This document shows positions 1-9,300 of a DNA stretch of 47,692 bases, in pieces. The notes below the pieces were generated by a model. That model made no database searches. It was not told where the DNA came from and saw nothing but the letters and a program-made list of their open reading frames with translations. This stretch comes from an uncultured Granulosicoccaceae bacterium (GTDB lineage: Bacteria > Pseudomonadota > Gammaproteobacteria > Granulosicoccales > Granulosicoccaceae). The position numbers and the translations under genes were made by a program. The DNA is taken from NCBI GenBank assembly GCA_937931165.1, contig CALHCI010000120.1:1-47692 (forward strand), written 5' to 3'. Each line of letters opens with the position of its first letter. The first letter of the stretch is position 1.

Positions 1-8
1 TGCTTTGA

Positions 9-1277
9 TTATGCTTCAGAGTGAGTATAACCGCAGGCGCAATAGTATCGATCAATGCACAGCGCTATATGGTCTTCGATAAGTTCGTTGGCCGTGGCAT
101 GCATGTTGCCGAATTCTCTTGCAGAAAAATATTGAGAAATTATTGTGTCTGGTAGTCTCGCGTTATCGATATTGCTTATTAGCGTATCAAGCGCAGTTCT
201 GATTTCAGGTATCGACCAGTAGTAGCGAATTCTATCACTGTAACTGTAGTGTTTTAGTTGCTCGACCGTTTTGTCATCACCCTGATAGTACGGCAACCAG
301 TGTTCCGGGTTGTTGTTCATCGCCTGGTCTATGGTTGCAATTAGTTCTGATCGTTTTGACTTATCGCACAGTTGAGTTTCTATTTGCGCCAGTGCAAAAA
401 CCGCCTCTCGCATTCTAAAAGTCAGTTCCGGTCCAACCTTTAAAAAGAAAAAATGTTGTTCTACCAACTTTTGTAGTGCTTGAGTCGGTTGGTAGTCTGT
501 GGAGTGTGCTTCGAAGGTCATGTTTGCAATGGATAGGACCTGGTTTGACAGTTTGGCGGCTTTGTCAGGCTGAAATCGGTGAATTGCCGTGTGGCTGAAA
601 TCTACCCCTGGTTGAGTGACGACGGACACTATTTTCGGCCAGGTACCTGCCAGGCCTTCGCTTTCAAACGCATGCTTATGAGTGTCAATTGTGTCGTTAA
701 GCCGTTCGACGCTGGTGACTGACAGAGTTTCCATGTCATCGGTTTCTCCACCAGGTATCGGAACTTCGGTGCCAATGATATAGATTAATTTCTCAGGGTG
801 AGGTGAGTGTGTTTCGGCAATTTTGCATAATGTTGCTGCGCGCTGTGCAACCAATTCGAATGACGGGGTAGGCTCCCCACCACAGGCCATTGAGGTATCT
901 ACATGTATTTTGCGAAAACCTGCAGATGCATAGTCTTTTAGCAGTACAGCGGCCTTCTCCATGGCCTTGTCAGCAGGTAAGTGCTTCCACGGGTTGGGGC
1001 CGAGGTGGTCGCCGCCAAGAATGATGTTGTCTGGCGAAACCTCGTATTCGTTAGACAATGAGGCGATCCATTGTGCAAAATCTGCGGGGGTCATTCCGGT
1101 ATATCCGCCATCCTGATTTACCTGATTGCAGGTGGCTTCGATGACTGCGGGTACGGAATATTTTTTTGCATACGTAAACACTGCACGTATGACTTGTTCA
1201 TTAGCCGTGCAAAAGCAGGGCAGGCCGATGGATTCACCGGCCCGGTTACGCGATATTAGTGAAGGAATATTTAGCAT
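9..1277 (-). CDS. kbaZ: KbaZ/GatZ-family protein (tagatose-bisphosphate aldolase non-catalytic subunit type; possible tagatose-6-phosphate 4-epimerase)
   Basis: This 422-residue protein has the full length and typical opening of the KbaZ/GatZ family, including the early GLPCFCTANE-like stretch, the LGGDHLGPNPW motif near residues 87-97 and HVDTSMACGG near 125-134. Classical family members stabilise a class II tagatose-1,6-bisphosphate aldolase (KbaY/GatY), but no Y subunit is visible here. In Agrobacterium altritol/galactitol pathways a protein of this family acts with a tagatose kinase as a D-tagatose-6-phosphate 4-epimerase; that reading fits the kinase lying 10 bp upstream and is an inference. 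The stop codon is at the window's edge, so genes further down the operon may be missing from view. The family call is firm; the exact reaction is open. Confidence 0.9.
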   Translation of the reverse strand: MLNIPSLISRNRAGESIGLPCFCTANEQVIRAVFTYAKKYSVPAVIEATCNQVNQDGGYTGMTPADFAQWIASLSNEYEVSPDNIILGGDHLGPNPWKHLPADKAMEKAAVLLKDYASAGFRKIHVDTSMACGGEPTPSFELVAQRAATLCKIAETHSPHPEKLIYIIGTEVPIPGGETDDMETLSVTSVERLNDTIDTHKHAFESEGLAGTWPKIVSVVTQPGVDFSHTAIHRFQPDKAAKLSNQVLSIANMTFEAHSTDYQPTQALQKLVEQHFFFLKVGPELTFRMREAVFALAQIETQLCDKSKRSELIATIDQAMNNNPEHWLPYYQGDDKTVEQLKHYSYSDRIRYYWSIPEIRTALDTLISNIDNARLPDTIISQYFSAREFGNMHATANELIEDHIALCIDRYYCACGYTHSEA

Positions 1278-1287
1278 AGAGGGTTGC

Positions 1288-2244
1288 TTACGCTTCTGCT
1301 TTGGCAGGATTGGATTTTATGAACTGTTCAATGGCATCAAGGTTTGAGTTACCTTCCATCGGTCCGCGTTTGGTGACTGCCATGGCACCGGCGGCGTTAG
1401 CATAACGGCCGCATTGTTCTGTTGAATGGCCCAATGCTGCCATGGCCAGAAATGTACCGCAGAAGCAGTCTCCCGCACCGGTAGGGTCCAGTTCTACTAC
1501 TGTATGCCCCGGCAGCTGCAAAGGCGCATTGTTGTCGGTGTAGATTGTTGATCCATGTTCTCCGCGGGTGAGTGCTATGGTCTTGACCCCGCCCGACAGC
1601 AGCTCTTTAATGGCTGTCTGGCTTGATTGATTAGGGTATAGGAATTCAAGGTCGTTATCGCTCGGGAACAAGTAAGTGCTTTTTTTAATGAGTTTTTGTA
1701 GTGCGGCACTGACGGCAGGGTCACTCATAAGCTCTGGCCGTGCGTTTGGGTCACAACTGATTTGTCCGCCCCGCTCGATCACCACGGTAGCGGTGCATTC
1801 AATGGCAGTACGCAATTTCGGGTTACCAAGTGACGAACCGGAGACATGCATGATGAGTGGTCCGTCCGGCAAATTAATCTCATCCGTGGCAATGGCGTCG
1901 GCCGCGGTATTGTTAAGGTGGAATATAAAGGTACGACTGCCATCCGCGTAATAAGAGACAAATGCTACACCGGTAGATTTGTCAGATACTTTTGAAATGC
2001 CGGAAACATCAACGCGATTGGTTTGGAGCCTCTCGATTAACGCATTGCCGAAGTTATCATCACCCACAGCACCGAATATCTGTGTAGCTGCGCCGACTCT
2101 TGCGGCCTGATCGATACAGATGGCTGGAGCACCACTCGGGTAAGGGCCGGAGTATTCGGATAGTTCACGCAGCTCGCAGCCTTCGCGGTGTGAAACGAAC
2201 TCAACAAGTAGCTCACCGACGGCGATGATTGTTGGTTGCGGCAT
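1288..2244 (-). CDS. PfkB-family sugar kinase, probable tagatose kinase
   Basis: This 318-residue ribokinase/PfkB-fold kinase should phosphorylate a ketose with ATP in the cytoplasm. It shows the N-terminal sugar-binding segment (PSGAP at 36-40), the GDDNFG turn near 61-66 and the C-terminal signature DPTGAGD at 253-259, where D259 is the expected catalytic base. Its placement first in a two-gene minus-strand operon with the KbaZ-family gene (10-bp gap) suggests D-tagatose as substrate, giving tagatose-6-phosphate for the next enzyme. Fructokinase or 2-keto-3-deoxygluconate kinase cannot be excluded from sequence alone. No transporter or polyol dehydrogenase remains intact beside it; a dehydrogenase fragment lies just upstream on the other strand. 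Confidence 0.85.
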   Translation of the reverse strand: MPQPTIIAVGELLVEFVSHREGCELRELSEYSGPYPSGAPAICIDQAARVGAATQIFGAVGDDNFGNALIERLQTNRVDVSGISKVSDKSTGVAFVSYYADGSRTFIFHLNNTAADAIATDEINLPDGPLIMHVSGSSLGNPKLRTAIECTATVVIERGGQISCDPNARPELMSDPAVSAALQKLIKKSTYLFPSDNDLEFLYPNQSSQTAIKELLSGGVKTIALTRGEHGSTIYTDNNAPLQLPGHTVVELDPTGAGDCFCGTFLAMAALGHSTEQCGRYANAAGAMAVTKRGPMEGNSNLDAIEQFIKSNPAKAEA

Positions 2245-2510
2245 GAATCCTCGTAGAAGTAATCGAATATCGCCAAGTGTGACGCGGCATACCAGACCAT
2301 GTTACACCTGCAACTGACTGTCTCGCCAATTAGTATTGGATTAGAGCAATTCTGTGTTTTTGAAAGTTCGGTAAGTTGGCGTAGTAAAGGACCCGGGGTT
2401 GGATACTTTTGTCTTAATCACGATCTTAATGAAAGATTAACGTGTCAGCCGCCGGGGAAGTCGAACGCTGGCAGGTCCCAAAGATTTTACCAACAAGGGT
2501 TGAAAATCCA

Positions 2511-2580
2511 GTGAGTCAATTAACAAATAAAACAGCACTGATCCCCGGTTCTGCTAGGGGTATCGGGAAGGCTTTTTGCC
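2511..2580 (+). pseudogene. Short-chain dehydrogenase/reductase N-terminal remnant
   Basis: A GTG start at 2511 opens a frame reading MSQLTNKTALIPGSARGIGK, which is the N-terminal strand and nucleotide-binding turn of short-chain dehydrogenases (normally TGSARGIG; here the Thr of TG is Pro). Similarity ends after about 22 residues, at a 15-bp palindrome, and the frame stops at 2640-2642. The best match by eye is to polyol dehydrogenases such as galactitol or sorbitol dehydrogenase, which often sit beside tagatose kinase and KbaZ genes. It is therefore probably the broken dehydrogenase of the neighbouring sugar pathway. It is too short to be functional. Confidence 0.55.
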
Positions 2581-2680
2581 CGGGCTTGAATCAAGCCGAG
2601 TTGAATTCCGAAGGACAAAAGAACCCACGAGTGAGGCGCTGACGATGTTGGCAGAAACGCCAGCCAGGTGAATTGTGCGT

Positions 2681-2770
2681 TACCTGACGTGCCGGGGTTA
2701 TCTGACGCGGGATGCCGAGAACAACTATCTGGCAGACGGGCTACAGATGGCGGGGGAGAGGATCTTTTGC
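2681..2770 (+). pseudogene. Possible IS91-type (Y2) transposase fragment
   Basis: A 30-codon stretch ending at a TAA at 2771 contains RGYLTRDAENNYLAD, which resembles the region just before the SITYRIA-like motif in transposases of the IS91/PF04986 type. Upstream codons in the same frame are interrupted by a TGA at about 2669. No termini, no Tyr-Tyr catalytic motif and no intact frame are visible, so this is a weak call resting on one short block. Confidence 0.3.
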
Positions 2771-3063
2771 TAATAGTTGTGATACGAATGAGCTGAGCTT
2801 GCGTGGCAAACTGCCTGTATTTCAGGAAATGTCCGGGCTTGGGTCCAGGCTATACAGGGGTAGCGGTCATTCAAAAGAGTACGTCTGTTGATGGCGCACC
2901 GTGTTGAGCGGGTTAAGACACCTGTCTGAACGCTCCCGGGAGTTGCGGGACGGCATTATCAACAGGTTAAAGCTGATCTCAGGTTGGGAGACATACAGTG
3001 AATATGTCTGAAATTCAGTGGCCAAAAACGAGATGGTGATTGTCGACTGATTGTCCCACCTAC

Positions 3064-3104
3064 AACGAAAAACAGCGACCCGAATGAATCGTAAGTCGCT
3101 GTTT
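3064..3104 (-). terminator. Rho-independent terminator of tRNA-Gly
   Basis: A perfect 10-bp stem (AAACAGCGAC at 3070-3079 with GTCGCTGTTT at 3095-3104) encloses a 15-nt loop. Read on the minus strand it is followed at once by TTTTCG-type T residues, and it lies 16 bp beyond the tRNA 3' end. Confidence 0.8.
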
Positions 3105-3120
3105 ATTCATAAAATATCTT

Positions 3121-3196
<76 letters not shown>

Positions 3197-3206
3197 GCAA
3201 TTTCGT

Positions 3207-3235
3207 ATTATCGGCGGTAGGCAATTTTCTGTCAA
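3207..3235 (-). promoter_or_regulatory. Sigma-70-type promoter of tRNA-Gly
   Basis: On the minus strand a perfect -35 TTGACA (3235-3230) and -10 GATAAT (3212-3207) are separated by exactly 17 bp. The -10 box ends 10 bp before the mature tRNA 5' end at 3196, so the transcript would start only a few bases ahead of the tRNA. Confidence 0.85.
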
Positions 3236-3363
3236 GACAATAATCACTTCAGATCGATGCTCATCAACTACCGATAACTCCCTGACTTGCAAGCAAAGCA
3301 GTAGTAAAGGCTTCCCTATTTCGAACGATAGCTTTTGTAGATCGTCGATTCGGAATCCCATCA

Positions 3364-6300
3364 ATGCGTGCGTTTCTCAAAATACCTTTGCTGACGGCCT
3401 TTGCAACGCTGGCTGCCTGTGGAGGCGATGGTGTCACGGTCACTGCCGACCCTAATGACGCGGCTGTGCCTGATGCGAACAGTATTGAGCTTGTTGAGCC
3501 CGTTATTGGCGCTGCTACCGGCAGCCCTGCGGATGTCGGACAGTGGGGGGCGGTGATGGACTGGCCGCTGGTAGCAGTGTCGATGGCGAACCTGCCGGAC
3601 GGCAAGATTCTGACGTACTCAGGCTCCGAACGCCGCACCTGGCCGTCTACCGAGAGAACCTTCAGTGCGGTTTGGGATCCGGAGACCGGCTCGTTTACCG
3701 AAAACCTGCGTCAAGGTCACAATATGTTTTGTGCGGCCCTGTCGATGACGGCAGATGGCAAGGTACTGGTGAACGGTGGAAGAAACGGTGGCAACAGTCC
3801 GTGGACGTCTGTTTTTGATTACCAGAATTCTGAATGGCAACCAATTGAAAACATGGCCAGCGGCGGCCGCTGGTACCCGAGTACGCTGACCCTTGGCGAT
3901 GGCAAGATCATGACGGCGATGGGTTCATCTTCAAACGTTCGCAACCCTGATGTATGGGACCCGGACGCTGGCTGGTCGGTGCTAAATGGTATTGACTTCC
4001 TCAACATGCGTACACGCAACAATGAACGCGGGCGCGAGAATGTGTTTCCGCTGTTAAGCCTCGCGCCGAATGGCAATGTTTATCACTACTGGGACACCAC
4101 AGAAAATCATTTGATCAGCACCTCTGGCACCGGTCGCACGCGTGTTGCCAATGCTAACCATGACGGCGTTAATCATGCCGGTGGCGTGCAGGTGAACTAT
4201 GACATTGGTAAGCAGCTTATCTCCGGTCGTAATGATGGTAACTGGGGCGGTAACTCAACCGGTGCCGCAGAGAATGCGTTTACTGTGGATCTGAACGGCG
4301 CTGTGCCGGTGATTCGCAGTACTTCAAACATGAATCACCGGCGCAAGTTTCATCAGTTAATTCCGCTGCCCACCGGTGAAGTGCTGGTGATAGGCGGGAA
4401 CACGACTGGCGCCAAGTTTCAGGACAGCGGCAGTGTGATGGAGCCTGAAATCTGGAACCCCGTCACCGGGCAGTGGCGTGGTATGTCAAACATGAGCGTA
4501 CCCAGAGATTATCATTCGTCTGCGTTGCTGCTCACGGACGGCCGTGTGTTGACGGCGGGTGGTGGTTATCACCCGGGTGATCCGAATTCACCGGGTACGC
4601 ACATGGATTCGCAGATATTTTCACCACCATATTTGTTTAACAACGATGGCTCACTGGCCACACGGCCTACCATCACTGCGGATTTTGCCAGTGCTGATAT
4701 CGGGGCAGATGTGTCTGTTGTAACCAGTGGCAACATTGAATACTTCAGTCTGGTGAAAATGTCCGCTACCACCCATTCGATTAACACCGGTGCCAGACAT
4801 TACCGACCTGAGTTCAGTGCTAACGGCAACAATCAGTATGCGGTGACTATTCACCCCAACCCGAATGTGTCGGTACCGGGTTACTGGATGCTGTTTGCGG
4901 TCGATAATCAGGGTGTACCTTCTAAAGCTCAGGTCATTCGTATTACAGCAGTCGATACCCGGCTGGACAACGTTGCGCTGACAGGCACAGCGACGCAGTC
5001 TTCTACCTATCCTTCGGCGCTGCAATTTGATGCAGGCAACGCGATCGATGGTGACCTTAGCGGAACCAATATATCCGGTTCGCTAACTCATACTGTTTCT
5101 GAGTCACAGGCGTGGTGGGAACTTGACCTTGGACGAGTGATGGAGATTGATACGGTCAGGTTGTGGAACCGGACCGACTGTTGTTCTGACCGGTTATCAG
5201 ACTTTAATGTGCTGACTTCAACGGTACCGTTTGTATCGCAGGATTTGCAAACCACTCAATCACAGTCCGGTGTGGTGGATTTTCCGGTTAACGGTGTGGC
5301 TGGTCGGCAGACAGATATTACGGTTAATGGCCTGGCGCGTTATATTCGTGTTCAGTTGCGTGGCACCAATGCCCTGCAACTGGCAGAAGTACAGGTGTTT
5401 GGCAGCAAGCGGTCCGATGTGAGCAACGTTGCAGTCGGTGGTACCGCGCAGCAGTCGAGTTTGTACAACAATCGCTTTCCTGCGTCTGTGGCTAACGATG
5501 GTAATACCGACAACATCACGCACACACTGGCAGACAGTCAGTCCTGGTGGGAGCTTGATATCGGTCGGGTTGTCGATATTGATTCAGTGGTGTTATGGAA
5601 TCGCACCGATTGTTGTAGTGATCGATTGTCAGACTTTTACGTGTTTGCATCAGAGACACCTTTCGCGAGTAAGAACCTCAACACTACACGCACCCAGGCG
5701 GGTGTGGTATCAAAGTTTCATACCGGTGCTGCCGGTGTTACTGAAGAGTTTCCCATTGGTGCTCGTGGGCGTTATGTGCGCGTACAGCTGGCCAGCGATA
5801 GTCAGTTTCTCAGTTTAAAAGAAGTACAGGTGATGGCTGCAGATTTGCCGGTGCCATTAGTGGTTCAGCCGGTGACTGCAAACCCGGTGGTGTCTGGTAA
5901 TCAGCTGTCACTGACGGCAGATGCGCAAGGCAGTGGCACATTACAATACAAGTGGAACTTTGGAGATGGTACGCCGGAGACTGCTTACTCCAGCAATGCT
6001 GCAGTTACGCATACCTATAGTGATGCTGGCAGGTATGTGGTAAGCCTCACCGTTCGTGATGTGTTTGGTGACGAAGTGCGTCAGACCTACACGCAGATTA
6101 TTCATGACTCCTTATCCACAGGTACAGCAAAGTCATCAACCAGTGTGATTGAACACAGCAGTGCAGGGCAGCTATGGAACGTTAACCCGGATAACAATTC
6201 AGTCAGTGTGATCAATACCGTTACGCTGGCACTGTTGGCAGAAATTCAGGTAGGGCGAAACCCGGTCTCACTGGCCGAAGCACCTAACGGAGATATCTGG

Positions 6301-9300
6301 GTAGCCAACCGTGAAGATGCAACGATAAGTGTGATCAGTTCTGCCACATTGGCTGTTACCGGAAGCATCGATTTACAGTCTGCATCACAACCCTACGGCA
6401 TTGTCTTTAGCGACAGCAATGCATTTGTCGCACTGGAAGCAGTTGGCAAGGTCGTGCAGATTTCCCTCGCCGGTGCCATCTCAGATGAAAGAGATGTAGG
6501 CGACAGCCCGCGACATCTGACCATTGACGGTTCACAGCAAACGCTTTATGTGTCGCGTTTTATCACACCGTTATTACCTGGTGAAGATACTGCCAATGTG
6601 GTGGTAGACGATGGCACGCGCAAGTACGGTGGTGAAGTCGTGGTTATGCAAACCAGTGATCTGTCTATTACTGATACCATCATTCTAGAGCACAGTAACC
6701 GTGTGGTATCTGAGCATCAGGGCCCCGGTATACCGAACTATCTTGGAGCGATGGCAATATCTCCGGCCGGTGATGTCGGGTGGCTGCCTTCAAAGCAGGA
6801 CAACATTTTAGCCGGTGCGTTGCGCGGTGGTGCGGGGATAACGTTTGACCAGACAGTCCGTGCAATCACCTCGAAAATCAATCTGACCAACAACGCCGAG
6901 CAACTGGCCAGCCGGGTTGATCACGACAACGCCAGTGTGGCGGGGGCGTCTGCGTTTGATCCTTTCGGCGTGACTTTGTTTACCAGCCTTGAGGGGAATC
7001 GGCAGGTTTCTATTATTGATGCTTCTACCGCCATTGAAATTGGACGCGTAGATACCGGCCGTGCACCACAGGGGTTGGCCGTATCTGCAGACGGCAGCCG
7101 TTTGTATGTGCATAACTTTATGGATCGCACCGTTGGTGTCTATAACATTGAAGCGGTGGTCAACAATGGGGCGACTGTCGCACCTCAGCTTGCGACTGTC
7201 GATGTGGTCTCTAACGAAAGCCTTGATGCCACGGTACTTCGCGGTAAGCAATTGTTCTACGACGCAAGAGATGACCGGCTGGCCGGACTCGATTACATGA
7301 GTTGTGCAAGTTGCCATGTTGACGGTGAGCACGACGGAAGAGTCTGGGATTTCACCGGTCTGGGTGAAGGCCTGCGCAACACGATTACGCTTAAAGGTAG
7401 AGCCGGTATGGGGCATGGCATGTTGCACTGGAGCAGCAACTTCGATGAAGTACAGGATTTCGAAGGGCAGATCCGTGACTTTGCCGGTGGCAGCGGCTTA
7501 ATGAATGATGCCGACTTTGCCAACACGGCTGATCCGCTGGGTAACGCTAAAGCCGGTTTAAGCGCCGACCTCGATGCACTGTCTGCCTATATGACAAGCC
7601 TCGACAGAGTCGATGACAGTCCCTGGCGTATGGCGGATGGTTCATTAACGGCGGCGGCACTTTCCGGTGAGTCTGTGTTTGCAAGTCAGGGCTGCGGCAG
7701 TTGCCACGAAGGGTTGATTTTTACTGACTCCAACAGTGCGGTGCTGCATGATATTGGCACCATTATGCCGGAGAGTGGAAACCGGCTCGCAGGTCCGCTT
7801 ACCGGAATAGATACCCCGACACTGTTAGGTGTCTGGAGCACCGGTCCGTACCTGCACGACGGATCTGCACCGACGCTTGAAGATGCGGTTACCGCGCACC
7901 TGAGCGTGACGTTAACTACCGGTGAACTCAGTGATTTGTCTGAATATCTGGCACAGGTGGATAACAGCACAGTGGCCGCACCGGTACTGCCACCACCAAC
8001 GACTAATCCGCCAAGTAACGGTTCGATCAGTAATCCGATAGCCGAAAACAGCCTGACCATTGATGGTGCGCTTGGCGACTGGAATGCGGTAACCAGTTTT
8101 GGTACCGATGCGGCTGATGCCAATGGTGCCAATACTATTGACTGGCGTGAAGTGTGGGTAGCGCATGATCTGTCTAATTTCTATGTCGGTTATCAGACAG
8201 AGGAAAACATCACGGACAGCTGGGGCTATGGTATGTACATCGATATCGATGGCAATACCGCAACCGGCTTCAGAGGTTTTAGCAATGAGTTGCCTATCGG
8301 TGCAGACTTTCTGTTAGAAGCGGGTACGTTACAGAAGTACACCGGCACCGGTGGTGACTGGGCGTGGGATTTTGTTTCTTTGATAGATATGCAACGAAGC
8401 GGCAGCACGGCTGAAGCGGTCATACCCATGGTCATGCTTGATAACGCCACCGCGCTGCGTTTTTATATGCATGGCGACAGCAGTGCGCTTGGTGGCAGCG
8501 GGATTGATCACTTCCCCGATGCCGTTACCGATACCACGGCCGCTGATCAGGATCGTTTCCTGACGTATACCACCGTCGCAAACAATGGCAATACACCACC
8601 GATCGCACTGGCACAAACGCTTGCTGTAGCCAAAAATGCAACCTTGCAGGTAACGCTAAACGGTTCAGACATTGAAGGTGATGCACTGACGTTTGAAATT
8701 ACTGACCAGCCTGCCAACGGTGGTCTGGCCGGTACGCCGCCCGCTGTTACCTATACACCGACAGCAGATTTTGTTGGTACAGACTTCTTTACGTTTACCG
8801 TGAACGACGGCAGTGCCACCAGTGCCGCGGCTTCGGTCACCATTAATGTGACCGGCGGTGCACCGAACAACCAGGCTACAGTGACGGTTGATGGCAATCT
8901 GGCTGAATGGAGCAATGTCGATTCGTTCGGAACAGACCCGCTTGATGCCAATGGTTTAAATGACACGATTGACTGGGTTGAAGGCTGGATGGCACACGAC
9001 ACTCAGAACTTCTACGTTGCCTACAACAACGAAAACCCGGCGTCGCTTAGCTGGGGCTACGGCATCTATCTCGATACCGACAGCAACATAGCTACCGGAT
9101 TCAAAGGCTTTTTGAATGAATACTCTATCGGCGTAGACTATCTGATAGAGGGTTCGGATATTCAGAAGTACACTGGAACCGGTAACAACTGGTCATGGGA
9201 AAGTGTTGGTACAGCTGATATCGCCTTTGCATCTACCAGCGCCGAGCTTGCGATTCCGCAAACGCTACTCGGCAGCCCTTCTGAAATGAAGTTGTTTTTC

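Larger units (their letters stand above)
2245..3060. other. Gene-poor, degraded intergenic region
   Basis: About 800 bp without an intact gene. It holds a fragment of a short-chain dehydrogenase (from 2511), a possible IS91-type transposase fragment (2681-2770), overlapping inverted repeats TTAATC/GATTAA at 2414-2419 and 2435-2440, and a 15-bp palindrome GGCTTGA-A-TCAAGCC at 2583-2597 just where the dehydrogenase similarity stops. From 2771 to 3060 I see only short broken frames. The presence of two unrelated coding fragments points to insertion followed by decay. Confidence 0.6.

Noticed and set aside
6808..7428. A 206-codon minus-strand frame inside the giant oxidase gene
   Set aside because: It is antisense to the conserved propeller and first haem motif and has no recognisable features.
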